Assembly (NCBI GenBank): GCA_963674805.2
Contig: CAXXNY010000021.1
Coordinates: 62,001-126,000, forward strand
Source of the DNA: CALMFG01 sp963674805
GTDB lineage: Bacteria; Bacillota; Clostridia; Christensenellales; CALMFG01
Direction: 5' to 3'
Length of the DNA stretch: 64,000 nucleotides
This document shows positions 1 to 8,803 of this stretch, one piece after another. The stretch's first letter is position 1, and the number at the start of each line of letters is the position of its first letter. The translations under genes and the position numbers were made by a program. The notes beneath the pieces were generated by a model. The model was not told where the DNA came from and searched no databases. It was given only the letters and a program-made list of their open reading frames with translations.

Positions 1-186
1 TTGGATAAGGCGATTGCGGTGAAGGTCAACCAGGGAGAGGGCGTGGTTTTTGATGTCGGTATCTGGCACTGGACGCCGTATGCAATCACCGAAACTTGCG
101 ATGTGCTGGTAGGCTTTAAGACCGACACACCGCAGAATGATTTTATTGCCGAACGCACTGAAGACAGAATTTTAATCGAGTTATAG
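1..186 (+). CDS. C-terminal fragment of a cupin-like protein (ureidoglycolate-lyase-like)
   Basis: Only the last 61 codons lie in the window, so the true start is upstream and the TTG at base 1 is not a real start. The fragment has a short beta-rich pattern with GVVFDVGIWHWTPYA followed by CDVLVGF and a polar tail. The WH-x-P arrangement resembles the end of the ureidoglycolate lyase/cupin-type fold, which acts on small hydroxy-acid or ureido substrates. It sits just before a sugar-type ABC operon in the same direction, separated by a hairpin and a promoter, so it may belong to the same catabolic locus. The family call is tentative because most of the protein is not visible. Confidence 0.4.
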   Translation: MDKAIAVKVNQGEGVVFDVGIWHWTPYAITETCDVLVGFKTDTPQNDFIAERTEDRILIEL

Positions 187-200
187 ACCGTTTTCATGAG

Positions 201-239
201 ACACACCTCTTACCGTATGGAAAGTGGCGAGAGGTGTGT
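201..239 (+). terminator. Stem-loop downstream of the partial cupin-like gene
   Basis: ACACACCTCT at 201-210 pairs perfectly with AGAGGTGTGT at 230-239 across a 19-nt loop. No clear T tract follows, so it may be a processing or stability hairpin rather than a strong intrinsic terminator. Confidence 0.4.
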
Positions 240-252
240 GTCCTCCTAATAC

Positions 253-281
253 TTGAGACAGCAATTTGTTTGTACTATGAT
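253..281 (+). promoter_or_regulatory. Sigma-70-type promoter for the sugar ABC operon
   Basis: TTGAGA at 253-258 and TATGAT at 276-281 are separated by 17 nt, close to the vegetative consensus, and lie about 34 nt before the start at 315. The site would drive the operon that opens with the degenerate ATPase gene. Confidence 0.55.
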
Positions 282-314
282 GATGCTGAATCATAAATGT
301 CTGGAGAGAAAACC

Positions 315-1799
315 ATGAAGAACAAAATGACCAACGAAATATTACGAATTGAATTTGCATCAAAAAAAATCAACGGCGTCAATGTTTTGAAAAACGTATC
401 CCTCAATATCTTTGAGGGTGAGATTGTTAAGCTTTTCGGCGACGAAGGGCAAAGCAAGGCGATGCTGGTGCGTTTGCTGGGCGGATTACTGATTCCGGAT
501 TCCGGCAGGGTTTTGATTGGCAATAAAGAGGTGGCGATCAGTTCACCTTATGATGCCAAGCGCCTCGGAATCAGCATTATCAATAAAAGGAGTGACCTGC
601 TGCCTAACCTGACAGTGATGGAGAACCTCTTTTTAGGCAGGCGCGACGAAACCTTTGGCTTGTTCTTCAGCCGAAAAAAACAGTACGAACGGTCCAAAGA
701 ACTTTTAGATATTTTAGGGTTGGATATTTCACCCGATACAATGGCGAATGAACTGTCGCAGGAACAGATTCAGCTGCTGCAGTTGGAAAAGGCGCTGCTT
801 GATAATCCAAAGCTTGTGATCATGGACCATACGCATATCCTTTTGGACAATAAACAGATCAAGCTGTTTGAAGGCGTTTTTAAAGAATTGTCAAAGCGCA
901 AAGTGGGCGTATTAATCGTTGCGCAGAACTTAAAGGATTTCTCATCTATCTCTGACCGGACATACATTATGAAGGATGGGAGCATCATCGGCCATATAAA
1001 ATCGTCGGAGCTTGAAAAAGAAAAAATAGTCAATATGATTACAAAAGACTATTTTGTCAATACGGCCAAGGTTCCGCTCGACAGTGCATCCAAAGAGGTG
1101 CTGAGAATCGAGAATTTATTTACAGACAAGTCTTTATCCGATGTCAGCTTTTCCGTCAAAAAAGGGGAAATACTGAGCATTACCGGTTCTTACGGATCAG
1201 GCAAATGCGAGATCGGCTACACGCTTGCAGGGATGCAGAAAATCAAGGGCGGAGAGATTTTTTTAGAGGATCAGCGGATAAAAATACGCAATCCGAAAGA
1301 TGCCGTTAAAAATAAGATCAGTTTAATTTCATACGAAAATGATGAAGTCGGGCTGCTGACAAACTTATCACTTAAAGAGAATGTCACAATCCCGAGGCTG
1401 AAAAGCATCAGCAAGTTCAGCGTCATCAAAGACGCATTAGAGGACTGCCTCGTTGATGAATTGAGCCGGGATCTCGGTTTTGAGTTTGAAAATAAAGATG
1501 CGGATATCAGCCAGCTGAGTCCGGCGGATCTGAGGAAGGTGGGCATCGCAAGAGCGGTCAGTATCAATCCAAAAGTGCTGATTTTGATAGATGCGACCAA
1601 GGGGCTGAATGCACAGGCGAAAAAGCAGATACTTGAGCTGTTGCTTTCGCTGGCACAAAGAGGGATGTCGATTATCCTGATATCATCAAACGTTTATGAG
1701 ATGCTGCAGATATCCGACCGCGTATTGATTTTTGGGGAGAACGTCATAACAGGAGAAATTAATAAAGACGAGTTGAAATACGGGGAATTCATGTATTAA
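315..1799 (+). CDS. Sugar-type tandem ABC ATPase with both nucleotide sites degenerate
   Basis: A 494-residue protein with the length and two-domain layout of RbsA/MglA cytoplasmic ATPases, but the catalytic motifs are eroded in both halves. The first Walker A reads GDEGQSKAM (about residue 42) where GENGAGKST is expected. Walker B reads VIMDHTH instead of LLDEPT, the signature is LSQEQ instead of LSGGQ, and the switch histidine is replaced by Gln. In the second half Walker A is GSYGSGKCE, Walker B ends LIDATKGL with Ala for the catalytic Glu, and the signature is LSPAD. ATP hydrolysis is therefore unlikely; a structural or regulatory role beside the intact ATPase at 3964 is inferred. The ATG at 315 is preferred over 297 because GGAGAG at 303-308 is spaced for it. 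Confidence 0.85.
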   Translation: MKNKMTNEILRIEFASKKINGVNVLKNVSLNIFEGEIVKLFGDEGQSKAMLVRLLGGLLIPDSGRVLIGNKEVAISSPYDAKRLGISIINKRSDLLPNLTVMENLFLGRRDETFGLFFSRKKQYERSKELLDILGLDISPDTMANELSQEQIQLLQLEKALLDNPKLVIMDHTHILLDNKQIKLFEGVFKELSKRKVGVLIVAQNLKDFSSISDRTYIMKDGSIIGHIKSSELEKEKIVNMITKDYFVNTAKVPLDSASKEVLRIENLFTDKSLSDVSFSVKKGEILSITGSYGSGKCEIGYTLAGMQKIKGGEIFLEDQRIKIRNPKDAVKNKISLISYENDEVGLLTNLSLKENVTIPRLKSISKFSVIKDALEDCLVDELSRDLGFEFENKDADISQLSPADLRKVGIARAVSINPKVLILIDATKGLNAQAKKQILELLLSLAQRGMSIILISSNVYEMLQISDRVLIFGENVITGEINKDELKYGEFMY

Positions 1800-1853
1800 C
1801 ACAGAATATCTTTTCGTTATCAATATAGAATTAAACAGAAATGAGGCGAAGTG

Positions 1854-2960
1854 ATGATAAAGAAGAGTATAAACAGATTTATCAGTAATGATTTGACAGG
1901 CATCACGGTCATCTTTACTGCATTGCTGCTGATTGTCATATTTAAATCGACAACCGGGAGGCTGGCATTCAGCCTGACCGCAATATCAAAAGACGTCGCG
2001 ATTTTCACAATCGTAGGATTGGCTCAGATGGCCACTTTGGCGGTCGGCCAGTTTAATCTGGCGGTGGGTGCAATGGGCGGCGCAGCAGGTATGGTGTGCG
2101 GATATCTGATTAACCTGCCGGCCGAAGGCTCCATGGAAGCCGCCGACTACTCATTGGCAGAAGTGGGTCTTGCGATGCCATGGCTGCTCGGCATTCTGGT
2201 AGGGCTGTTGGTGGGATTCCTGCTCGGAATTCTGCAGGGATCTATTATCGTAAAGACCAAAATTAATCCGTTCATTATCACTTTGGCGCTGATCAGCGTG
2301 ATTCATGGATTTAATATGTGGATTACGGAAAACATGTATTTCAGAAACCTGCCGCTGGCATTTAAAGCGATTAATAAATTCTCAATTAACCGGTCGGTAT
2401 TTATCCCGGAAATGGAGAATTGCCCAAACGGCATACCTATCGTCTTTCTGGTGGCGTTGGCGACGATGCTGGTCATGTGGGTGATATATAACCGGACTGG
2501 GCTGGGCAGAAAAATGCTCGCAACCGGCGTCAGCACCAGAGCCGCGGACTATGCAGGCATTAATTCAGGCAAATACACGGTAATCGCACACGGGATTTCG
2601 GGTACATTATGTGCGCTTGCCGGCATTCTCACCGTATCTAAACTCGGTGTGGCGCAGACCTCTGTAGGCGATAACTGGCTGCTTTACTCCTTCGCGTCCA
2701 CCATCTTGGGCGGAACGCTGTTAAGCGGCGGCAAGGTGGGTATAACGGGGACCATGATCGGCGCCGGCATTATGCTGATGATGACGACGGTGCTTGCGAT
2801 AATGCAGTTATCCGCATTTACGCATCAGATTTTTATCGGCGGTGTACTGCTGTTTGCCTTCATGCTCAATAAGGGCAGAGAAATCTTGATTTTGAAACAG
2901 GATAAGATGATGATGGAGATGCAGGAAAGTGTGGCTGCGGCAGGGGGAGACAAAAAATGA
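1854..2960 (+). CDS. Sugar-type ABC transporter permease (BPD_transp_2 family), first subunit
   Basis: An integral membrane protein of about 368 residues with eight to ten hydrophobic segments, typical of RbsC-like permeases. Family marks include the cytoplasmic coupling stretch around ATGVSTRAADYAGI and the later LGGTLLSGGKVG motif. It would form half of the translocation pore with the next gene. GAGG at 1843-1846 favours the ATG at 1854; a GTG at 1851 is the alternative. The stop overlaps the next start in an ATGA arrangement, indicating translational coupling and a heterodimeric permease. The insert after GYLINLPAEG between early helices is longer than in RbsC. Substrate is not predictable from sequence. 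Confidence 0.88.
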   Translation: MIKKSINRFISNDLTGITVIFTALLLIVIFKSTTGRLAFSLTAISKDVAIFTIVGLAQMATLAVGQFNLAVGAMGGAAGMVCGYLINLPAEGSMEAADYSLAEVGLAMPWLLGILVGLLVGFLLGILQGSIIVKTKINPFIITLALISVIHGFNMWITENMYFRNLPLAFKAINKFSINRSVFIPEMENCPNGIPIVFLVALATMLVMWVIYNRTGLGRKMLATGVSTRAADYAGINSGKYTVIAHGISGTLCALAGILTVSKLGVAQTSVGDNWLLYSFASTILGGTLLSGGKVGITGTMIGAGIMLMMTTVLAIMQLSAFTHQIFIGGVLLFAFMLNKGREILILKQDKMMMEMQESVAAAGGDKK

Positions 2961-3967
2961 ATAAAGTAATCGAAAAGCTGTCAACACGAAAACAGCGCAC
3001 GATGACAAACACATTGGGTGTTGCAACGGTTATCATTCTGCTGTCACTGTTCTTGATGACACAAAGCGGCAAGTTTATCTCTCATGACAATATTATTACG
3101 ATTTTCAGAGTGTGCAGCGTCACTATCCTGGTGGGCTTTGCACAGATGGTGGTGATTGCGGGCGGCGGATTAAACGTATCTGTCGGCGCTATCGGCGGGC
3201 TGGCGGCGGTTATCGTCGGGGCCATGATCCAGCGTGCGGGGATTCACTGGGGCGTTGCCATACTGATTGCACTGATGATCGGCGCCTGCTGCGGCGCATT
3301 CAACGGACTGATTATTACCGGTCTCGGGGCTACGGGCGAAATTTCCTGGCTGACCACGTTAGCGACCATGAGCGTTTTTACCGGGATTACGCTGACAATC
3401 ACGAAGGCAAATCCGTTTTATAATCTGCCTCACGGCTTTGATTTTATCGGAATCTATAACTTCTTTAACTGGATTCCGCTGATGATAGTGTTCACACTGA
3501 TCTTTACGGTACTGTTAAGCTTTATGTTTAAATCGACGAGCTTCGGGCGCCAGGTGCTGGCAATAGGCGGCAACCAGAAAGCGGCAGAGCTATCAGGGAT
3601 AAATGTTAAGAAGGTCATTATCATTAAACACATGATTTCCGCATTTATCGCCTCATTCGCCGGCATCTTGTTTGCCACGCGGCTGGGCTCCATCGGAGCG
3701 GATATCGGGCAGGACTGGATGCTGTTCTCTTTCGCGGCGCCGCTAATCGGCGGAACGCGGATGGAAGGCGGACGTGTGGATGTCGTCGGCGCGTTTCTCG
3801 GCGGACTGCTGTTGGCCGTTGTGTCAAACGGTGTGGTCCACATGGAAGTGAATGTTTATATCGTTGAGTTTCTGGAAGGGATCATCATACTGCTCGCCGT
3901 CGGCGTTGACAGACTGAGATCTTACCGTGAAGAACAACGCGAAAGAAGGGAGCGTGCGGCGTTATGA
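2957..3967 (+). CDS. Sugar-type ABC transporter permease (BPD_transp_2 family), second subunit
   Basis: A 336-residue polytopic membrane protein of the RbsC type. The coupling-helix region around AIGGNQKAAELSGI and the LIGGTRMEGG motif are conserved with the preceding permease, but the two are clearly diverged, so they are expected to pair as a heterodimer. The start overlaps the previous stop by ATGA and its own stop overlaps the downstream ATPase start in the same way. The C-terminal tail is Arg/Glu rich (about 15 residues) and cytoplasmic. Import of a monosaccharide or related polyol/acid is the family role. Confidence 0.88.
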   Translation: MNKVIEKLSTRKQRTMTNTLGVATVIILLSLFLMTQSGKFISHDNIITIFRVCSVTILVGFAQMVVIAGGGLNVSVGAIGGLAAVIVGAMIQRAGIHWGVAILIALMIGACCGAFNGLIITGLGATGEISWLTTLATMSVFTGITLTITKANPFYNLPHGFDFIGIYNFFNWIPLMIVFTLIFTVLLSFMFKSTSFGRQVLAIGGNQKAAELSGINVKKVIIIKHMISAFIASFAGILFATRLGSIGADIGQDWMLFSFAAPLIGGTRMEGGRVDVVGAFLGGLLLAVVSNGVVHMEVNVYIVEFLEGIIILLAVGVDRLRSYREEQRERRERAAL

Positions 3968-5490
3968 GTGCACAAACCGTACTTGAATTAAAAAACATTA
4001 CAAAGATTTTCCCGGGCGTCAGAGCACTCGACAATGTCGATTTTAAAGTGAAAAGCGGTGAAATTCATGCACTGATGGGAGAAAACGGCGCAGGAAAATC
4101 AACGCTGATTAAAATCATTACCGGCGTTTTTGAACAAAACGAAGGTACCATGTTTTTAAATGGTGAAGCGGTTTCGTTTAAGGCGCCGATGGACGCATTT
4201 AAATCCGGCATCAATGTGGTGCATCAGGAAAGAAATTTATTCCCGACGTTCTCTGTGGCCGAAAACATCATGATTGAGCATTACAGCGACAAGATGACAA
4301 TGAAGGTCAACCAAAAGGAGTTGAACAGAGAAGCGCAAAAATATATTGATATGGTCGGACTGGAAGTTCCGCCCGAAAAGAACGTGGAACTGCTGAGCGC
4401 CGGACAGAAACAGCTGATTGAGATTGCGAAAGCATTATCATCAGATGCCAAGATTATTCTACTGGACGAACCGACGGCTTCTATATCCATTAATGAAGCC
4501 GAGATGCTGATTAAACTGATTAAAAAGCTGAAAGCGGAGGGCGTATCCTTTATTTTTGTATCGCACAAAATTGAAGAAGTGTTTGATGTCGCGGATGCAG
4601 TTACGGTACTGCGCGACGGCAAGAATGCACTCTCTAAAAAAACCGGTGAGATATCCACACCGATTAAGGATATTTCAAGGGATGAGCTGATTGAACGGAT
4701 GGTCGGACGGACGGAAGAATTCCGGGCGCAGAATATGAGGAACTTTGATAAGGCGGCTATTGTACTGGAAGCCAGGGGAATCCGAAGCGTTGATGCGCCG
4801 AAACCAAAGTCATTTGTGCTTAAACAAGGCGAACTGCTGGGCTGGTACGGGCTGGTCGGTGCGGGGCGGACAGAGTTTGCTCGCGCACTGATTGGATATG
4901 ACCAGATTTTAGAAGGTGAGCAGCGCATTAACGGAAAAACAGTGAAACCCAGAAACATCACGCAGACGCAGCGCAAGCATAAGCTATGCTATTTGAGCGA
5001 AAACAGAAAAGAGGAAGGGCTGTTTTTAGACCATAACGTCAAGATTAATCTGACATCATCTGTTTTGCATAGAATCAGAGGATTTTTGGGGCTGCTTAAT
5101 ATGAAGCTGGAAAAGGAGATATCCGAGAAATACAGAACCGAACTCAGCATCAAAACGCCGAGCTTAAAGCAGACAGTCAGAAACCTAAGCGGGGGGAACC
5201 AGCAGAAAGTGAACCTCGGTAAAGGCTTGGCGGTGAGCCCTGAAATCATGATTATCGATGAGCCGACAGTCGGCATTGATATTAAAACAAAGGCGGAGAT
5301 TCACCGCCTGATGTATCAGCTAACCGAAGAAGGCAAGTCCGTCATCTGCATTACATCGGATATGCCGGAACTCATTCAGATTTCGGACCGTATCATCGTT
5401 TTTAAGGATGGCATGATAGTGGGGGAACTGAACAACTCAAAATCATATGATGAGATGAGCAAAAAAATTATGAGCCTGATTATGGACTAA
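3964..5490 (+). CDS. Sugar-type ABC transporter ATP-binding protein, catalytically intact (RbsA/MglA-like)
   Basis: A 508-residue tandem nucleotide-binding protein. The N-terminal domain has Walker A GENGAGKST (about residue 39), LSAGQ signature, LLDEPT Walker B and FVSHKIEE switch histidine, so it can hydrolyse ATP. The C-terminal domain has the GLVGAGRTE variant Walker A and LSGGNQQK signature with IIDEPTVGID, the usual asymmetric arrangement in this family. It powers uptake through the permeases at 1854-3967. Having this gene in the same operon as the degenerate copy at 315 gives four nucleotide-domain halves for two permeases, which is not the normal stoichiometry. Start ATG overlaps the previous gene. 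Confidence 0.92.
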   Translation: MSAQTVLELKNITKIFPGVRALDNVDFKVKSGEIHALMGENGAGKSTLIKIITGVFEQNEGTMFLNGEAVSFKAPMDAFKSGINVVHQERNLFPTFSVAENIMIEHYSDKMTMKVNQKELNREAQKYIDMVGLEVPPEKNVELLSAGQKQLIEIAKALSSDAKIILLDEPTASISINEAEMLIKLIKKLKAEGVSFIFVSHKIEEVFDVADAVTVLRDGKNALSKKTGEISTPIKDISRDELIERMVGRTEEFRAQNMRNFDKAAIVLEARGIRSVDAPKPKSFVLKQGELLGWYGLVGAGRTEFARALIGYDQILEGEQRINGKTVKPRNITQTQRKHKLCYLSENRKEEGLFLDHNVKINLTSSVLHRIRGFLGLLNMKLEKEISEKYRTELSIKTPSLKQTVRNLSGGNQQKVNLGKGLAVSPEIMIIDEPTVGIDIKTKAEIHRLMYQLTEEGKSVICITSDMPELIQISDRIIVFKDGMIVGELNNSKSYDEMSKKIMSLIMD

Positions 5491-5503
5491 AGGCTTTTAA
5501 CAT

Positions 5504-5521
5504 TTAAGCCGAAAGGCTTAA
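5504..5521 (+). other. Intergenic hairpin with GAAA tetraloop before the binding-protein gene
   Basis: TTAAGCC at 5504-5510 and GGCTTAA at 5515-5521 form a perfect 7-bp stem closed by GAAA. It lies between the ATPase stop and the ribosome site of the binding lipoprotein and probably protects or processes the mRNA; there is no adjacent T tract. Confidence 0.55.
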
Positions 5522-5549
5522 TAAAAACCATAGGAAAGGAAACGAAAAA

Positions 5550-6686
5550 ATGAAAAAAGGTATTGTAATCCTATTGATAGTCGCAATGCTATTAATGGGC
5601 GTCGTCGGCTGCGGCGCGGGAAGCACCACTGATGTTACCGAATCCGGTGCAGAAACAGCTAATGAGCTGGACGTTGAAATGGACGTATCGGAAGATGTTG
5701 GAACCATGGGGGAAGCAAACTATAACTTTGCTATCGTATACGGAGGCGTTCATCCGTTCTTCGATCCTTGGGCATTCGGTGCACAGGCAGCAGCTATCGA
5801 CTTAGGGATTCCTTCACCTAACGTAACAAGCCCGCAGAACTGGGATCAGACCGAACAAAACGCGATCATTGACGGCCTCGTAGCCGGCGGTGTAGGCGGT
5901 ATCGGAATGTTCACAGCGGATGCTGTTGCTGGTAACGAAAAGATTTCCGAACTGGTTGACCAGGGTATCCCGGTTGTCACCATGGGCGGAAAGCCGGCAA
6001 CACCGACCAAAGCAAGCTTCTGCTATGCAACCGATGTTGGCGCATCTGTTGGCTATGCAACTCAGGCGATTGTTGACGAACTGAAGGCGCGCGGCCTGAC
6101 AGAAGGTAAACTGGTTCACTTGTGCTCCAGCCTTGCTGACACCAACACGCAGGACAGACAGGCAGCGATTGCTGAAGTTCTGGCAAAACCGGAAAACGCT
6201 GGTTTCACGCTTGAGTGGGAATTAGCTGACACAGACGCAACCGAACCTGCAGAAGAAGCGATTTCTGCGATGGTATCATCTTACATCGACGAAGTTGATG
6301 GTATTGTATGTACCGGTTACGTTAATGCGCAAGTTCTTGGTAAGACAATGAACGAAATGGAATCTGACCTTGGTGTTGTTGCAATCGGCATCGACGACTC
6401 TTCAGACGTACTGACAGCTATCGAAAATGGCTATATGTTCGGAACAATGACTCAGAGCTCCTGGGCAATGGGCTATGTTGGAACATATGCATTGAAGCTG
6501 TTTGCTGACGGATATGTGATTGACAGAGAAAAACTCGGCTTAGCTGATGACGAACTGCTGTTCATCGACTCCGGATACTTCCTGCTGAAGAAAGATGGTC
6601 TTGCGACTTATCAGGAAACTCAGGAACAAATGGCCTATGACTTCGTTTCAACTATGAAAGACACTTACTTCAAGATGGCTGAATAA
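5550..6686 (+). CDS. Sugar-type substrate-binding lipoprotein of the ABC transporter
   Basis: A 378-residue periplasmic-binding-type (Peripla_BP_4) protein. The N-terminus has MKK, a hydrophobic run and a lipobox ending VVGC at about residue 21, so it should be lipid-anchored outside the membrane. An acidic linker (about residues 25-50) precedes the binding fold starting at NFAIVYGGVHPFFDP. It delivers ligand to the permease pair upstream. AGGAAAGGAA precedes the ATG. Hairpins on both sides of the gene suggest the message segment is stabilised, as expected for a binding protein needed in excess of its transporter. Confidence 0.9.
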   Translation: MKKGIVILLIVAMLLMGVVGCGAGSTTDVTESGAETANELDVEMDVSEDVGTMGEANYNFAIVYGGVHPFFDPWAFGAQAAAIDLGIPSPNVTSPQNWDQTEQNAIIDGLVAGGVGGIGMFTADAVAGNEKISELVDQGIPVVTMGGKPATPTKASFCYATDVGASVGYATQAIVDELKARGLTEGKLVHLCSSLADTNTQDRQAAIAEVLAKPENAGFTLEWELADTDATEPAEEAISAMVSSYIDEVDGIVCTGYVNAQVLGKTMNEMESDLGVVAIGIDDSSDVLTAIENGYMFGTMTQSSWAMGYVGTYALKLFADGYVIDREKLGLADDELLFIDSGYFLLKKDGLATYQETQEQMAYDFVSTMKDTYFKMAE

Positions 6687-6687
6687 T

Positions 6688-6730
6688 GTGTCAACATTTA
6701 TTTACTCAAACAAGTAAATAAAAGTTAACA
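6688..6730 (+). other. Long AT-rich stem-loop after the binding-protein gene
   Basis: TTTATTTACT at 6697-6706 pairs perfectly with AGTAAATAAA at 6713-6722 across a 6-nt loop, and the flanks (TGT, AAC / GTT, ACA) extend the stem with single mismatches. It directly follows the stop codon, consistent with a 3-prime stabilising structure. Confidence 0.5.
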
Positions 6731-6768
6731 CTGCAAACCGTAAGGAGCGCAGTGCTAACCAACCAGAT

Positions 6769-6799
6769 AGCTGCAACATATGTTTGTTGCAGCTATATT
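6769..6799 (+). terminator. Probable partial intrinsic terminator
   Basis: AGCTGCAACA at 6769-6778 and TGTTGCAGCT at 6785-6794 form a perfect 10-bp stem with a 6-nt loop, followed by ATATTT. It would separate the transport genes from the catabolic genes downstream, probably with read-through because the T tract is weak. Confidence 0.6.
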
Positions 6800-6883
6800 T
6801 AAATTATCACTTTCTTATCATATTTTCAACGGTTAATCTGAGTTATACAAAGAAGACGCGATGATCAAGACGGAGGAAACGGC

Positions 6884-7273
6884 ATGAAACATATCATCAA
6901 TGTTGGCGATAAAGAAGAAGACAATGATCCCAGATCGTTAAGATATAATGTTAAAGACAGGGCAAGCCGTGTCTTAAGGGATACGTACTACCTGATTGAT
7001 CAAAAAGATTCGCCCTCGCGCAGACTGACGATGGGCCATACAACCGTTTACCCGACCGGCACAACTACCGGCCATACGCACGGTGATATGGAGGAGATTT
7101 ACTACGTTATTTCGGGAACAGGCAGAATGGTTGTCGGGGAAGACGAATATGATATCAGGCCCGGTGACAGCCTCTATGTTCCACCAGGAGAATTTCATAC
7201 CACTATCCAAACCGGCATTCTGCCGCTGACGCTGTTATGGGTAACCTGCGTGGTGGATGAAGATGAACGATGA
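6884..7273 (+). CDS. Small cupin-domain protein
   Basis: A 129-residue single-domain cupin. Motif 1 is visible as GHTHGDMEEIYYVISGTGRM, with His, His and Glu placed as metal ligands, and motif 2 as PGDSLYVPPGEFHT, with the fourth His. Such proteins are metal-dependent isomerases, epimerases or dioxygenases acting on sugars or small acids, or simply bind sugars. Position between the ABC transporter and an aldehyde dehydrogenase suggests conversion of the imported compound. GGAGG lies 7 nt before the ATG. The exact reaction cannot be assigned. Confidence 0.8.
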   Translation: MKHIINVGDKEEDNDPRSLRYNVKDRASRVLRDTYYLIDQKDSPSRRLTMGHTTVYPTGTTTGHTHGDMEEIYYVISGTGRMVVGEDEYDIRPGDSLYVPPGEFHTTIQTGILPLTLLWVTCVVDEDER

Positions 7274-7289
7274 AAAACGGAGCGCCAGG

Positions 7290-8723
7290 ATGATTGAACA
7301 AAAGATGCTGATCGGCGGGGAATGGACAAAAGGAGCGGGAAGCGAGACCATCACGGTCATTAACCCCGCAACCGAGGAAGTTATCGCGACCGCCCCGGCA
7401 GCTGTTGAACAGGATATAGAAGAAGCGGTGAACGTGGCCGATGCGGCGTTCGGCGATTGGTCGAGACTGACGCCGTATGCACGCGGCGCGCTTTTAAGGG
7501 AAGCGTCGGAGTACGTGCGGCAAAGCGCAGACCGGATTGCAATGCTGATGACAATGGAACAGGGCAAGCCGCTGGCCGAAGCAAAGGGAGAGGTGCTGAA
7601 AGGCGCGGATATTTTACGGTATTATGCGGAGGAAGGCGAACGTGTCTGTGGCCGGATTATTCCGGGAGACAAAGCGAATGTGGAAAGCAGGGTAATCTAC
7701 CAGCCTATCGGCGTCGCTGCGGCAATATCGCCATGGAACTATCCGATCGAACTGCTGGCATGGAAGCTCGGCGGTGCGCTTGCAGCCGGTTGTACAATCG
7801 TATGTAAACTGCCTTCGGAAACGCCGCTCAGCCCGCTTATGTTTATTGAATGTATGCTGAAAGCGCCTTTTCCAAGAGGCGTCGTCAATGCGGCAACGGG
7901 AAAAGGCGCAGCTATCGGGCCGTTATTACTGAAAAATCCAAAGATAAAAAAAGTAGCCTTTACCGGATCAACCGCAGTCGGACGGGAAGTGTTGGCGAAC
8001 AGCATGCCCGGACTTAAGAAAGTGTCATTGGAACTCGGCGGCAGTCTGCCGATGATTGTGCACAGCGATTGCGATTTAGAAAAAGCAGGGGCAGGCGCCG
8101 TACGTCGGTCATTCCGGAATATGGGCCAGATTTGTATCGCTGTAAACCGGATATATGTACAGCGAAGAATCTATGAGGAATTTTTATCATTGTTTAAAGC
8201 AAAAGCCGAAGCCCTCATTATCGGAGACGGCGCCAAAGAAGCCTGTGATGTCGGCCCGATGTGTACGCTGAAGGGAATCGAAACGACACAGCGGCATATT
8301 GAGGACGCGCTGGAAAAGGGCGCGACACTGGTCTGCGGCGGCAGCGTTCCGCGGAAGCGGGGCTATTTCTTTGAACCGTCAATCTTGCGGGATGTCAATC
8401 ACGGTATGCTGGTCATGCGCGAAGAAACATTCGGTCCGCTTGTCGGAGTGATGCCTTATGATGAACTGGACGAGGCGATTGCGCTGGCGAATGATACGGA
8501 CTATGGGCTTGCGGCTATTGTCTATACCAACAGCTTGTACACCGCAAAGCGGTGCGCGGATGAAATCCAGGCGGGTAACATCGCTGTCAACAATCCCGAC
8601 GCCGGCGTGATGAACGCACCTTACGGCGGATGGAAGGACAGCGGATTCGGACATGAACACGGCCCGGAAGGCCTGTATGAATATTTGCGTATTAAGCACG
8701 TGAAAATGTGTTACAAGCCGTAA
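7290..8723 (+). CDS. NAD(P)-dependent aldehyde dehydrogenase
   Basis: About 477 residues with the full ALDH-superfamily fold. The Rossmann region contains PWNYPIELLAWKLGGAL, the general-base Glu lies in VSLELGG (about residue 247) and the nucleophile in GQICIAVNR (Cys about 282); the late EETFGPL motif is present. It oxidises an aldehyde intermediate to the acid; similarity is to the succinate-semialdehyde/glycolaldehyde/lactaldehyde group, but the substrate is not fixed by sequence. The ATG at 7290 has GGAG at 7279-7282 and gives the usual MIEQKMLIGGEW N-terminus. An in-frame ATG at 7257 would overlap the cupin gene and lacks a good ribosome site. Probably acts in catabolism of the sugar imported by the upstream ABC system. 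Confidence 0.9.
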   Translation: MIEQKMLIGGEWTKGAGSETITVINPATEEVIATAPAAVEQDIEEAVNVADAAFGDWSRLTPYARGALLREASEYVRQSADRIAMLMTMEQGKPLAEAKGEVLKGADILRYYAEEGERVCGRIIPGDKANVESRVIYQPIGVAAAISPWNYPIELLAWKLGGALAAGCTIVCKLPSETPLSPLMFIECMLKAPFPRGVVNAATGKGAAIGPLLLKNPKIKKVAFTGSTAVGREVLANSMPGLKKVSLELGGSLPMIVHSDCDLEKAGAGAVRRSFRNMGQICIAVNRIYVQRRIYEEFLSLFKAKAEALIIGDGAKEACDVGPMCTLKGIETTQRHIEDALEKGATLVCGGSVPRKRGYFFEPSILRDVNHGMLVMREETFGPLVGVMPYDELDEAIALANDTDYGLAAIVYTNSLYTAKRCADEIQAGNIAVNNPDAGVMNAPYGGWKDSGFGHEHGPEGLYEYLRIKHVKMCYKP

Positions 8724-8803
8724 AATAAATTGAAGGGCAATGCGTTGATAGGCAAACATTTTAGTGGTAGTATGGTGATAACAGTGAAAAGGTGGGGAGT
8801 TTA

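Noticed and set aside
315..1799. Degenerate ATPase as a pseudogene
   Set aside because: The frame is intact over 494 codons with a proper ribosome site and promoter, and substitutions are focused on catalytic motifs rather than random.
4281..4976. A 231-codon minus-strand frame within the intact ABC ATPase gene
   Set aside because: Ser-rich low-complexity translation opposite strongly conserved Walker and signature motifs; no ribosome site.
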